A stretch of 64,000 bases of DNA from Eikenella glucosivorans (GCF_016025525.2 NZ_JACSGR010000007.1:124001-188000); one strand, 5' to 3'; shown: positions 25,127 through 33,776, numbered from the stretch's first letter. Numbers and translations: made by a program. The notes: a model not told the origin generated them from the sequence alone.

Positions 25127-27526
25127 ATGACAGAACAACCCCAGCAAGAATACGGCGCCGACAGCATCCAAGTCCTCGAAGGTTTGGAAGCCGTGCGCAA
25201 ACGCCCCGGCATGTACATCGGCGACACCCAAGACGGCTCCGGCCTGCACCACATGGTGTTCGAAGTGCTGGACAACGCGATTGACGAAGCCTTGGCCGGC
25301 TATTGCGACAACATCACCGTGGCCATCAACGCCGACGAATCCATCACGATTGAAGACAACGGGCGCGGCATCCCCACCGGCATCCACCCGAAAGAAGGCC
25401 GCTCCGCCGCCGAAGTCATCATGACTATCCTGCACGCCGGCGGCAAGTTCGACAACAACAGCTACAAGGTCTCCGGCGGCCTGCACGGCGTGGGAGTGAG
25501 CGTGGTGAACGCGCTGTCCGACTGGCTGAAACTCACCATCTGGCGCGAAGGCAAAGAGCATTTCGTGGAATTCAAGCGCGGTGAAACCGTCGCCCCGCTC
25601 AAAGCCGTGGCCGACGCCCCTGCCGGCAAACACGGCACGCGCGTGCAGTTCCTCGCCAGCGAGGACACCTTCGGCCTCGTGCAATACAAATTTGAAACGC
25701 TGGCCAAGCGCATCCGCGAATTGTCGTTCCTGAACAACGGCGTGAAAATCGAACTGTTCGACAAGCGCGACGGCAAGCACGAAAACTTCGCCGAAAGCGG
25801 CGGGGTGGCGGGCTTCGTGCGCTACACCACCGGCAGCAAAAAACCGCTGCACGACAAAATCTTCTACACCATCGGCGAAAAAGACGGCATGACGGTGGAA
25901 TGCGCCATGCAGTGGAACGACAGCTATCAGGAATCCGTGCAGTGCTTCACCAACAACATCCCGCAGCGCGACGGCGGCACACACCTCACCGCCCTGCGCG
26001 CCGCGATGACGCGCACGATTAACCAATACATCGAAGCCAACGAAATCGCCAAAAAAGCCAAGGTGGATACCAGTGGCGACGACATGCGCGAGGGCTTGGT
26101 GTGCGTGCTCTCCGTGAAGCTGCCCGACCCGAAATTCTCCTCCCAAACCAAAGACAAGCTGGTGTCCAGCGAAATCGCGCCGGTGGTGAACGAAGTGTTG
26201 AGTCAGGCACTGCACGAGTTTTTGGAAGAAAATCCGACCGATGCCAAAATCATCTGCGGCAAAATTGTGGAAGCCGCCCGCGCCCGCGAAGCCGCCCGCA
26301 AAGCCCGCGAAATCACCCGCCGCAAAGGCGTGATGGACGGCTTGGGCCTACCCGGCAAACTGGCCGACTGCCAAGAAAAAGACCCGGCCTTGTCCGAGCT
26401 TTATCTGGTGGAGGGCGATTCTGCCGGCGGCTCAGCCAAGCAAGGTCGCGACCGTAAATTCCAAGCCATCCTGCCGCTGAAAGGCAAAATCCTCAACGTG
26501 GAGAAAGCCCGCTTCGAGAAAATGCTCGCCAGCCAGGAAGTCGCCACGCTGATTACCGCGCTGGGCACGTCCATCGGCAAGGAAGAGTTCAACCTGGAAA
26601 AACTGCGCTACCACCGCATCATCATCATGACCGATGCCGACGTGGACGGCGCGCATATCCGCACCCTGCTGCTCACCTTCTTCTACCGCCAAATGCCCGA
26701 ACTGGTAGAACGCGGCTACATCTACATCGCCCAACCCCCGCTGTATAAAGCCAAATACGGCAAGCAGGAACGCTACCTGAAAGACGACACGGAAAAAGAC
26801 GAATTCCTACTCGGGCTGGCGGTGGACAAAGCCAAAATCGTGTCCGGCAGCCGCACGCTCGAAGGTGCCGACCTAGAGCGCGCCGCCAAACAATTCCTGC
26901 GCGCCCGCAGCACCATCGAGCAGGAAAGCCGCATCATTGACGGCCTTGTGCTGCGCGCCCTGCTCGACACCAGCCCCATCGACCTCACCAGCACAGAAAA
27001 CACCGATGCCGCCATCGCCGCGCTCAACCCCCTGCTGCACAAAGAACAGGTGGTGCTCGAACGCCTCGACGGCCACGAAGGCGGCCATTTCATCAAAATC
27101 ACCCGCCAGCTGCACGGCAACGTGATGGTTTCCTACCTTGATCAGAAGTTTATCGACAGCAAGGCCTACCAAACCATCAGCCGCGCCGCCGAGCAACTCA
27201 AAGGCCTGGTGCAGCCCGGTGCCCTGCTCTACAAAGGCGAAGCCGAGCCGCAGCCGGTAAACAGCTTCGAGCAGGCCATCGACATCCTGCTCGCCGGCGC
27301 GCAAAAAGGCATGGCCATCCAACGCTACAAAGGGCTGGGCGAAATGAACGCCGAGCAGCTGTGGGAAACCACCATGGATCCGGAAGTGCGCCGCCTCCTG
27401 AAAGTGCGCATCGAAGACGCCATCGCCGCTGATGAAGTATTCGTTACCCTCATGGGCGACGAAGTCGAGCCGCGCCGCGAGTTTATCGAAACCAACGCCC
27501 TGATTGCGCAGAATATCGACGCGTAA
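25127..27526 (+). CDS. gyrB: DNA gyrase subunit B
   Basis: ATPase subunit of gyrase, which introduces negative supercoils with GyrA. The 799-residue protein has the GHKL ATPase motifs (VLDNAIDEALAG, EDNGRGIPTGIH, GGLHGVGVSVVNALS), the transducer domain, the Toprim motifs LVEGDSAGGSAKQGRDR and MTDADVDGAHIRTLLLTFFYR, and the C-terminal QRYKGLGEMNAEQLWETTMDP. The length fits proteobacterial GyrB. It is followed by two terminator-like hairpins. Confidence 0.99.
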   Translation: MTEQPQQEYGADSIQVLEGLEAVRKRPGMYIGDTQDGSGLHHMVFEVLDNAIDEALAGYCDNITVAINADESITIEDNGRGIPTGIHPKEGRSAAEVIMTILHAGGKFDNNSYKVSGGLHGVGVSVVNALSDWLKLTIWREGKEHFVEFKRGETVAPLKAVADAPAGKHGTRVQFLASEDTFGLVQYKFETLAKRIRELSFLNNGVKIELFDKRDGKHENFAESGGVAGFVRYTTGSKKPLHDKIFYTIGEKDGMTVECAMQWNDSYQESVQCFTNNIPQRDGGTHLTALRAAMTRTINQYIEANEIAKKAKVDTSGDDMREGLVCVLSVKLPDPKFSSQTKDKLVSSEIAPVVNEVLSQALHEFLEENPTDAKIICGKIVEAARAREAARKAREITRRKGVMDGLGLPGKLADCQEKDPALSELYLVEGDSAGGSAKQGRDRKFQAILPLKGKILNVEKARFEKMLASQEVATLITALGTSIGKEEFNLEKLRYHRIIIMTDADVDGAHIRTLLLTFFYRQMPELVERGYIYIAQPPLYKAKYGKQERYLKDDTEKDEFLLGLAVDKAKIVSGSRTLEGADLERAAKQFLRARSTIEQESRIIDGLVLRALLDTSPIDLTSTENTDAAIAALNPLLHKEQVVLERLDGHEGGHFIKITRQLHGNVMVSYLDQKFIDSKAYQTISRAAEQLKGLVQPGALLYKGEAEPQPVNSFEQAIDILLAGAQKGMAIQRYKGLGEMNAEQLWETTMDPEVRRLLKVRIEDAIAADEVFVTLMGDEVEPRREFIETNALIAQNIDA

Positions 27527-27533
27527 ACAGCCG

Positions 27534-27583
27534 CATATTTTTCAGGTAGCCCCTGCAGCGTTTGAGGCTACCTGAAAAATATG
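27534..27583 (+). terminator. Extended DUS inverted pair after gyrB
   Basis: Starting 8 bases after the stop codon, 27534-27551 and 27566-27583 form a perfect 18-bp stem. The outer CATATT/AATATG arms extend beyond the two inverted DUS cores, with a 14-base loop. The extension suggests selection for the stem itself. No long T-run follows, so it may be a weak terminator or an RNA-stabilising hairpin. Confidence 0.6.
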
Positions 27584-27660
27584 GCACCTTCATTTTTAAC
27601 CGGAATCACATTGCCCCGCCTTACCCCCGATTTAAAATTAGTCCACTATCCAAGCACCAC

Positions 27661-27690
27661 CGCCCGACAAACAATCGGGCGTTTTTTATT
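27661..27690 (+). terminator. Canonical rho-independent terminator downstream of gyrB
   Basis: The stem CGCCCGA/TCGGGCG with loop CAAACAA is followed by TTTTTTATT. It lies 134 bases beyond the gyrB stop codon. Confidence 0.85.
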
Positions 27691-27903
27691 GGGCAAGCAA
27701 AGGCTACCTGAAAATTCAGCTTCAACGCAATGAAAGATAAATTTTCAGGTAGCCTAATATTTCCATTAATTCATGATATTGCCACTTATATTTATATAAC
27801 AAATCGTAAACATAGTTCCGATAGCTAAAATTTTTGGATATAGTGCAGCCCATAGCAAGACATGAGGAATTTCCTCCCAACCATCGCAAAAGGAACACAA
27901 ACC
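27691..27903. other. katA upstream region
   Basis: The spacer carries an inverted DUS pair (about 27699 and 27742) around a diverged repeat module (TTCAGCTTCAACGCAATGAA). It then has an AT-rich stretch with a TATAGT -10 candidate at 27838-27843 and a poor -35 (TTCCGA, 17-base spacer), as expected for an activator-dependent promoter. A full OxyR tetranucleotide pattern was not found. AAAGGA stands about 10 bases ahead of the katA ATG. Confidence 0.5.
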
Positions 27904-29415
27904 ATGACCCAAAAATGCCCTGTTACCCACCTCACCATGAACAACGGCGCGCCCGTCGCCGACAACCAAAACAGCCTGACCGCCGGCCCGCGCGGCCCTC
28001 TGTTGGCACAGGATTTGTGGCTGAATGAAAAACTCGCCGACTTCGTGCGCGAAGTCATCCCCGAACGCCGTATGCACGCCAAAGGTTCGGGCGCGTTCGG
28101 CACGTTCACCGTCACGCACGACATCACGAAATACACCCGCGCCAAAATCTTCAGCGAAGTGGGAAAGAAAACCGAAATGTTCGCCCGCTTCACCACTGTG
28201 GCCGGCGAACGCGGCGCGGCAGATGCGGAACGCGACATCCGCGGTTTCGCGCTGAAGTTTTACACCGAAGAAGGCAACTGGGACATGGTCGGCAACAACA
28301 CGCCCGTGTTCTTCCTGCGCGACCCGCGCAAATTTCCCGACCTGAACAAAGCCGTCAAACGTGACCCGCGCACCAATATGCGCTCCGCCACCAACAACTG
28401 GGACTTCTGGACGCTGCTGCCCGAAGCCCTGCACCAGGTAACCATCGTCATGAGCGACCGCGGTATCCCCGCCAGCTACCGCCACATGCACGGCTTCGGC
28501 TCGCACACTTACAGCTTCTGGAACGAAGCGGGCGAGCGTTTCTGGGTGAAATTCCACTTCCGCAGCCAGCAGGGCATTAAAAATCTGACCGACAAAGAAG
28601 CCGCAGCCATCATCGCCAACGACCGCGAAAGCCACCAGCGTGATTTGTACGAAGCCATCGAACGCGGCGAGTTTCCGAAATGGACGATGTATGTCCAAAT
28701 CATGCCCGAAGCCGATGCGGAAAAAGTGCCGTACCATCCGTTCGACCTGACCAAAGTTTGGCCGAAAAAAGACTATCCGCTGATTGAAGTGGGCGAGTTC
28801 GAGCTGAACCGCAATCCGGAAAACTTCTTCGCCGATGTGGAACAATCCGCCTTCGCCCCGAGCAACCTCGTTCCCGGCATCGGCGCCAGCCCCGACAAAA
28901 TGTTGCAGGCGCGCCTGTTCAACTACGTCGACGCGCAACGCTACCGCTTGGGCGTGAACTTCCGCCAAATCCCCGTCAACCGCCCGCGCTGCCCCGTCCA
29001 CAGCAACCAGCGCGACGGACAAGGTCGCGCCGACGGCAACTACGGCAGCCTGCCGCACTACGAACCGAACAGCTTCGGCCAATGGCAGCAGCAGCCCGAC
29101 TTCGCCGAACCGCACTTGAAAATCAACGGCGACGCGGCGCATTGGGACTACCGCCAAGACGATGACGATTACTTCAGCCAACCGCGCGCCCTATTCAATT
29201 TGATGAACGCAGAACAGAAACAGGCCCTGTTCAGCAACACCGCCGCCGCTATGGGCGACGCGCCGGACTTCATCAAATACCGCCACATCCGCAACTGCCA
29301 CCGTTGCGACAAAGCTTACGGCGAAGGCGTGGCCAAAGCCTTGGGGCTGACGGTGGCAGACGCAATCAAAGCCCGCGAAAGCGACCCCGCGCTCGGCCAA
29401 GGCGGCTTGCTGTAA
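27904..29415 (+). CDS. katA: Catalase (heme, small-subunit clade)
   Basis: Monofunctional heme catalase that dismutates hydrogen peroxide; 503 residues. The catalytic His lies in RRMHAKGSGAFGTFTVT, the distal Asn in FYTEEGNWDMVGNNTPVFFLRD, and the proximal heme-ligand Tyr in RLFNYVDAQRYRLG. The sequence is very similar to Neisseria KatA as I recall it. The start MTQKCPVTH was chosen by its ribosome binding site. It is intact. This is notable because Eikenella is usually described as catalase-negative. No eikDUS lies within the gene; a DUS palindrome terminator follows. Confidence 0.97.
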   Translation: MTQKCPVTHLTMNNGAPVADNQNSLTAGPRGPLLAQDLWLNEKLADFVREVIPERRMHAKGSGAFGTFTVTHDITKYTRAKIFSEVGKKTEMFARFTTVAGERGAADAERDIRGFALKFYTEEGNWDMVGNNTPVFFLRDPRKFPDLNKAVKRDPRTNMRSATNNWDFWTLLPEALHQVTIVMSDRGIPASYRHMHGFGSHTYSFWNEAGERFWVKFHFRSQQGIKNLTDKEAAAIIANDRESHQRDLYEAIERGEFPKWTMYVQIMPEADAEKVPYHPFDLTKVWPKKDYPLIEVGEFELNRNPENFFADVEQSAFAPSNLVPGIGASPDKMLQARLFNYVDAQRYRLGVNFRQIPVNRPRCPVHSNQRDGQGRADGNYGSLPHYEPNSFGQWQQQPDFAEPHLKINGDAAHWDYRQDDDDYFSQPRALFNLMNAEQKQALFSNTAAAMGDAPDFIKYRHIRNCHRCDKAYGEGVAKALGLTVADAIKARESDPALGQGGLL

Positions 29416-29446
29416 GCGCTCGGCAAACCATCATCCAGCCATCATC

Positions 29447-29480
29447 AAAGGCTACCTGAAATTTCAGGTAGCCTTTTTTT
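29447..29480 (+). terminator. DUS palindrome terminator of katA
   Basis: AAAGGCTACCTGAAA is followed immediately by its reverse complement and a T-run of seven, so two head-on DUS form a textbook terminator 32 bases after the katA stop. Confidence 0.8.
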
Positions 29481-29568
29481 GCCCGCGCCCATTCCAAACC
29501 CTCCACCCAAACGTTAAAATCCACCCGTTTTATTTCCCCTATTCCACAAAAATTCAGAAAGGACAACC

Positions 29569-30084
29569 ATGCTCCGCCGCCTCACCGCCCTCCTCGCCCT
29601 CGCCTTTGCCGGCCAAGCCTACGCCGCCACCTTCATCGCCGACAGCATCCCCTACGCCCCCGACGCCAAAGTGGCCGACCGCATCAGCACCGAATGCACC
29701 GAGCTGGGCAAAACCTTCACCCAAGAAATCATCAGCCAGGCCAAAGAGCAAGGCATCGAGCTGCAAACCGCCCCCGCCGACAGCCTCGCCGCACAGCCCG
29801 ACCGCATCGACATCCAAATCACCGACATCCGCAGCTACGGCAGCGCCTTCACCGGCCACTACAAATCCATCAACCTCCAGCTCACCCGCTACCAAAACGG
29901 CCAGCCCACCGCCAGCACCAAGCTCAGCCGGCGCTCCCTCGGCGGCATGGGCGGCATGTTCAAAAGCTCCTGCTCCGTACTCGACCGCGTAACCGGCACC
30001 CTCTCCAAAGACATCGCCGCCTGGATCAAAGCCCCCGCCAACGCCGTTCCGGCCGAAACCGAAGCCGCCAGCCAAGCCAAATAA
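29569..30084 (+). CDS. Secreted protein of unknown function
   Basis: A 171-residue protein with a classical signal peptide (MLRRLTALLALAFAGQAYA, cleavage after AYA). The mature part holds two Cys (in ISTECTELG and KSSCSVLD), likely disulfide-linked in the periplasm. Its central segment (DIQITDIRSYGSAFTGHYKSINLQLTRYQNG) has alternating beta character. AGAAAGGAC precedes the ATG. I do not recognise a family. It stands alone between katA and the 42-bp repeat array. Confidence 0.72.
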   Translation: MLRRLTALLALAFAGQAYAATFIADSIPYAPDAKVADRISTECTELGKTFTQEIISQAKEQGIELQTAPADSLAAQPDRIDIQITDIRSYGSAFTGHYKSINLQLTRYQNGQPTASTKLSRRSLGGMGGMFKSSCSVLDRVTGTLSKDIAAWIKAPANAVPAETEAASQAK

Positions 30085-30127
30085 GCCACACCCGTTCCAA
30101 AGGTTACCTGAAATCCGCCCTGCCGTT

Positions 30128-30265
30128 TTTAGCTCCGCAGAAACTCCACCTTGCTTTGCAAGACATCGTTTTAGCTTCGCAGAAACTCCTCCTTGCTTCG
30201 CAAGACATCGTTTTAGCTCCGCAGAAACTCCACCTTGCTTCGCAAGACATCGTTTTCAGGTAGCC
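30128..30265. repeat. Three tandem 42-bp repeats abutting a DUS
   Basis: Units at 30128-30169, 30170-30211 and 30212-30253 read TTTAGCTCCGCAGAAACTCC, then ACCTTGCTTCGCAAGACATC and GT. Only a few positions differ between units. The third unit is joined without a gap to a DUS (30254-30265). On the other side a mutated DUS (AGGTTACCTGAA, about 30100) precedes. In the opposite orientation these match the units at 17804-17887 and 58135-58176. Confidence 0.92.
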
Positions 30266-30290
30266 TTCCACACATCCAAAGAGGCCCAGC

Positions 30291-30953
30291 ATGAAATACA
30301 TCCACACCACCGCCGACACCCTCGAGCACCTCCGCAGCCAAGCCAAAAAACGCCAAAGCAAACAAGGCGGCAAAATGGCCGACCTGCTCAACCGCGCCGC
30401 CCAAGAAGCCAAATACCAAAACTGGCGCCACGCCGAAGCCTGCTACCACACCGGCGAACGCTTCGGCCGCACCCCGCTCACCGAAGCATGCCACACCGCC
30501 GTCGAACACACCCGCGCCGGGCAGGATTACGTCACCGCCACCGGCTTCGAAACCGCCCTGCCCAGCGCCTACCTCCTCTTCAACACCGACCGCGGCGACG
30601 CCTGGCTCTACGACGTATTCAGCCAGCAAGCCCTCTGCCTCATGCACCAGCGCCAAGACATCCCGCCCGCCCCCATCACCTTCGCCGACAAACGCTTCAG
30701 CATCCCCTGGGACGGCCAAATCGACCGCAGCACCCCCATCCCCAGCCTCGACCCCGCCAACGAAGCCGCCCGTGCCAAACTCGGCGGCCGCTACATCTTC
30801 CCCGAATACGTCGCCCTCATGCTGGAAGACCTCGGCAGCCAGGCCGCCCGCCAGGCGCACCAATTCTTCCACAACGAACACGGCGAAACCGCCCCGCCCG
30901 AACACGGGCACCACCATCACGACCACGGGCACAACTGCGGCTGCCAACACTAG
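30291..30953 (+). CDS. Uncharacterised protein with His-rich metal-binding tail
   Basis: A 220-residue soluble protein without signal peptide or membrane segment. The N-terminal 45 residues are helical and basic (LEHLRSQAKKRQSKQGGKMADLLNRAAQ). The centre is an unrecognised domain containing YLLFNTDRGDAWLYDVF and RFSIPWDGQIDRSTPIPSLD. The C-terminus ends GHHHHDHGHNCGCQH, a likely nickel- or zinc-binding tail as in metallochaperones such as SlyD or HypB, although the body resembles neither. It lies just after the 42-bp repeat array, with AAAGAGG upstream. A cytoplasmic metal-handling role is inference only. Confidence 0.7.
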   Translation: MKYIHTTADTLEHLRSQAKKRQSKQGGKMADLLNRAAQEAKYQNWRHAEACYHTGERFGRTPLTEACHTAVEHTRAGQDYVTATGFETALPSAYLLFNTDRGDAWLYDVFSQQALCLMHQRQDIPPAPITFADKRFSIPWDGQIDRSTPIPSLDPANEAARAKLGGRYIFPEYVALMLEDLGSQAARQAHQFFHNEHGETAPPEHGHHHHDHGHNCGCQH

Positions 30954-31046
30954 CCCCAACATTTCAGGTAGCCACAAAGGCTACCTGAAAACCAGAAACC
31001 TTCCCAACCGGCCAACCAAGCACGCAGGCACTTAGCCGAAGCAAAC

Positions 31047-31658
31047 ATGAAACACCTGCTACTCATCACCGCCCTATCCTCCGCGCCCGTATTCGCCGCA
31101 GACATCTGCGCCAAGCTCCCAACCGGCGAAAGCAACCGCGCGGTATACCAAACCCTGCGCGAAACCATACGCCAATCCGCCACGCATGAGCAGCCGTCCG
31201 AACCCAAACGCACGGCTGCCGACCCCGAAACGGTTCGTGCCGCGCAAGTGGCATTGTGCCGTGCCAGCCATATCGATGCCGGCGTCGGCGGATACGGCTA
31301 CCTGGTACAGAGCCAATCCATTGCCTATGCGGTTTTGCGCCAGCAACCCGATGCAGACCAGCAATTTGCCGACCTGTTCCGCAGCAGCCGGCACACGGCA
31401 ACAAAAATTTATGCGCTGGCCGGGTTGGCGGCTTCCAAAAACCCCGCTGCGGCGGCGCAATACCGCCGCCTGCGCGCGCAAATCAACCCGGAAGAAAATG
31501 TGGGGTTTGCCTGGACCGATGTGGTGGACGGCAGATCGGTCGGCGACATGCTGCAATGGATTGACAGCGGCAAATTTGACGAAGCCGTGTTGAGCAGCGA
31601 ATTCTGCCGCCGTTCGGGGCTGTGCGGGGAAAAACCGCGGCAAAGCGGCGCGCATTGA
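31047..31658 (+). CDS. Secreted protein of unknown function
   Basis: A 203-residue protein with signal peptide MKHLLLITALSSAPVFA (cleavage after FAA or VFA). It has four Cys in the mature part (DICAKL, ALCRAS, EFCRRSGLCGE), suggesting two disulfides in the periplasm. The central SSRHTATKIYALAGLAASKNPAAAAQYRRL is a helical repeat-like segment, perhaps HEAT-like. I do not recognise a family. An inverted DUS pair lies upstream (30961-30988). Confidence 0.65.
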   Translation: MKHLLLITALSSAPVFAADICAKLPTGESNRAVYQTLRETIRQSATHEQPSEPKRTAADPETVRAAQVALCRASHIDAGVGGYGYLVQSQSIAYAVLRQQPDADQQFADLFRSSRHTATKIYALAGLAASKNPAAAAQYRRLRAQINPEENVGFAWTDVVDGRSVGDMLQWIDSGKFDEAVLSSEFCRRSGLCGEKPRQSGAH

Positions 31659-31761
31659 AGCCTTGCAAAGCAGCCTTGCCGTTTTATCCGTGAGTTAAAC
31701 ATGCCGGGATAGGCGGTACGGATTCGGCTTGCTGCCTGATGCCGCTCCATTGCCACAACAA

Positions 31762-31797
31762 AAGGCTACCTGAAAATCATTTTTCAGGTAGCCTTTC
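31762..31797. terminator. DUS inverted-pair terminator before yicC end
   Basis: AAAGGCTACCTGAAAA and its reverse complement are separated by a 3-base loop with CAT. It sits between the plus-strand gene ending at 31658 and the minus-strand yicC stop at 31812, so it could terminate both. Confidence 0.65.
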
Positions 31798-31811
31798 CCG
31801 TCCCGCAAGCC

Positions 31812-32690
31812 TCATTCGATATTCTGCACCTGCTCGCGCATCTGCTCGATCAGCACCTTCAACTCAACCGAAGCCTGCGTGCACTCTGCCGCAATGGATT
31901 TGCTGCCCAGCGTGTTTGCCTCGCGGTTGAGCTCCTGCATCAGGAAATCCAGCCGCTTGCCCACGCTGCCTTTAGGCTTCGTGTTCACAATGCGGCGCAC
32001 TTCGGCGATGTGCGTGCGCAGGCGGCTGAATTCTTCGTCCACATCCGCCTTCTGCATAAACAACGCAAATTCCTGCTGCAGGCGGTCGTTGTCCACATTG
32101 CCCACCGCCTCGCGCAGCCGCTGGCTCACTTTATCCATATGCTGTTGCAGCAGCTGCGGGAACTGGCCGGAAAGCGCATCCAGAATCTGCTCCATCTGCT
32201 GCAGGCGCTGCAACAGGTGCTGCTGCAGCTGGCTGCCTTCGCGGCTGCGCGCCTGGTTGAAACCATCCAGCACCTCGTTGATCAGGCGCAGCACGCTCTC
32301 GTCCAAATCACCCGCCTCTTCCGCCGGCGCGGCCAGCACGCCGGGGAAGGCCAGGATGTCGGCCACGCCCAGGCGGGCGATATCCGGATGTTTGCGGCAA
32401 ATCTTGCGGTTGAGCTTGGCCAGCTGCGACACCAGCTTTTTGTTCACTTTCAGCTCGCGGCCCGCCGCAGCTTGCGCGCCGTGCTGGAGCTGGATACGGC
32501 ATTCGATCTTGCCGCGCGCGGCGCGGGCGGACACGGCTTCGCGCAACGCGCCTTCGAGGTGGCGCAGGTCTTCGGGCATTTTGAACTGGATATCGAGATA
32601 GCGGTGGTTGACCGCGCGCAGTTCAATATAGAGGCGTTTGCTGCCGTGTTCGGCACTGCCGTTGGCAAAGCCAGTCATGCTGTTGATCAT
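31812..32690 (-). CDS. yicC: YicC-family endoribonuclease
   Basis: A 292-residue protein of the YicC/YloC family. It has the family start MINSMTGFANG, the block YIELRAVNHRYLDIQFKMPEDLR, and the C-terminal DUF1732 region GKRLDFLMQELNREANTLGSKS. E. coli YicC has been reported as an RNase involved in small-RNA turnover. I set the start at MINSMTG. The frame extends 9 codons into the repeat-bearing upstream region without support. It stands apart from gmk, its frequent neighbour. Confidence 0.92.
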   Translation of the reverse strand: MINSMTGFANGSAEHGSKRLYIELRAVNHRYLDIQFKMPEDLRHLEGALREAVSARAARGKIECRIQLQHGAQAAAGRELKVNKKLVSQLAKLNRKICRKHPDIARLGVADILAFPGVLAAPAEEAGDLDESVLRLINEVLDGFNQARSREGSQLQQHLLQRLQQMEQILDALSGQFPQLLQQHMDKVSQRLREAVGNVDNDRLQQEFALFMQKADVDEEFSRLRTHIAEVRRIVNTKPKGSVGKRLDFLMQELNREANTLGSKSIAAECTQASVELKVLIEQMREQVQNIE

Positions 32691-32716
32691 GTTGTTTCCT
32701 TCCGTTTCAATTAGCA

Positions 32717-32820
32717 AGTTTTTTAGCTTCGTTTAGCGGAATTCGCTCCGCTCAGTTTGGCGAAACCCGCTCCGTTCGTTTTCACTCCGTGGAAGCCCGC
32801 ATTTTTTCAGGTAGCCTCAA
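32717..32820. repeat. Diverged repeat modules upstream of yicC
   Basis: The stretch reads AGCTTCGTTTAGCGGAATTC-GCTCCGCTCAGTTTGGCGAA and continues with CCGCTCCGTTCGTTTTCACT. These are relatives of the GAGCGGAGCGAATTTCGCTA module at 47736 and of the dprA linker repeats. A DUS closes it at about 32803. Confidence 0.7.
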
Positions 32821-32828
32821 GCCATTAT

Positions 32829-33701
32829 CTACCTGCCCTTGGCAAAGCTGCCGAGCACGCCGGCGCCCACAATCACCAGCATGCCGGCGATTTCATGCCA
32901 GCTGGTGCTGTCGCCGAGCCAGAAAATGCCCAGCAGGGTGGAAAACACCACGGTGAGGTAGGAAAGCGAGGCCACGGTGAGCTTGTGCCCCACCTGGTAG
33001 GCGCGGGTCATCGCCAGCTGCGCCAGCGTGCCGCACACGCCCAGCCCGAACAGATAGGGCAGTGATTCGGCCGCGAGCCGGTGCCAGCCTTGGATGCTGG
33101 CCAGCACACCGGACATCGCGGTGGCCACGCAGCAGAAATAAAACACCACGCGCCAGCTCGGCTCGCCCAGCAGCGAAAGTTCCCGCACCTGCAAATAAGC
33201 CCAGCCCGCACCCAAGCCCGAGGCCAGGCCGATGAGTCCGGCCAGCTGCTGGTCGGCTGCGATGGTGGGTCGCAGCAAGAGGACGATGCCGCCGAAGCCC
33301 ATCAGCAGCGCCGCCCACATCCTCGGCGTGATTTGCTCTTTGAGGAACAGGAAGGAGAGCAGCGCCAGAAACAGCGAGGAGGTGTAGTTGAGGGTAACGG
33401 CGGTGGCCAGCGGCAGGTGGACGATGGCGTGAAACGAGAGCAGCAGCGCCACCGAGCCGGTGATGCTACGGTTGAGGTGCGACACCAGATAGGGCGTTCG
33501 GAAGGCATGCCCGCGCCACCATGCCGGCAGACCGATGGCCAAAAGGCCGAACAGCATGCGCCAAAACACCAGCTCGTTGAAGCCGAAGCCGAAACGGCTG
33601 CCGGCAGCCTTGGCAAAGGCGCTGGTGAGTGCAAACAGGGCGGCGGAAATCACCATCCAGCCGGAGCCCAGGCGGTCGGTGGCAATGGCGGGGGTATGCA
33701 T
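32829..33701 (-). CDS. EamA-family permease (drug/metabolite transporter)
   Basis: A 290-residue inner-membrane protein with ten predicted membrane segments in two EamA repeats. Visible are AALFALTSAFAKAAG near the start, the mid-protein VTLNYTSSLFLALLSFLFLKEQITP, and the second-repeat equivalent SLSYLTVVFSTLLGIFWLGDS. The hydrophobic halves plus conserved end-of-repeat KEQ/GDS motifs are typical of this superfamily. The substrate cannot be deduced. It stands alone on the minus strand. Confidence 0.85.
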   Translation of the reverse strand: MHTPAIATDRLGSGWMVISAALFALTSAFAKAAGSRFGFGFNELVFWRMLFGLLAIGLPAWWRGHAFRTPYLVSHLNRSITGSVALLLSFHAIVHLPLATAVTLNYTSSLFLALLSFLFLKEQITPRMWAALLMGFGGIVLLLRPTIAADQQLAGLIGLASGLGAGWAYLQVRELSLLGEPSWRVVFYFCCVATAMSGVLASIQGWHRLAAESLPYLFGLGVCGTLAQLAMTRAYQVGHKLTVASLSYLTVVFSTLLGIFWLGDSTSWHEIAGMLVIVGAGVLGSFAKGR

Positions 33702-33776
33702 GACGGCTTCAATCGGGTTGCGGAAAATTTTCAGGTAGCCTCTTAATTAAAAAGGCTACCTGAAAAACAAACTGGG

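Noticed and set aside
27770..27900. OxyR binding site upstream of katA
   Set aside because: ATAG/GATAG tetranucleotides occur but not with the spacing of the four-element OxyR consensus.
27766..29181. 471-residue open frame on the minus strand
   Set aside because: Antisense shadow of katA with no recognisable domain; the catalase motifs on the plus strand are decisive.
30128..30253. Tandem repeats considered as a CRISPR array
   Set aside because: Units follow each other directly without unique spacers, and no cas genes are near.
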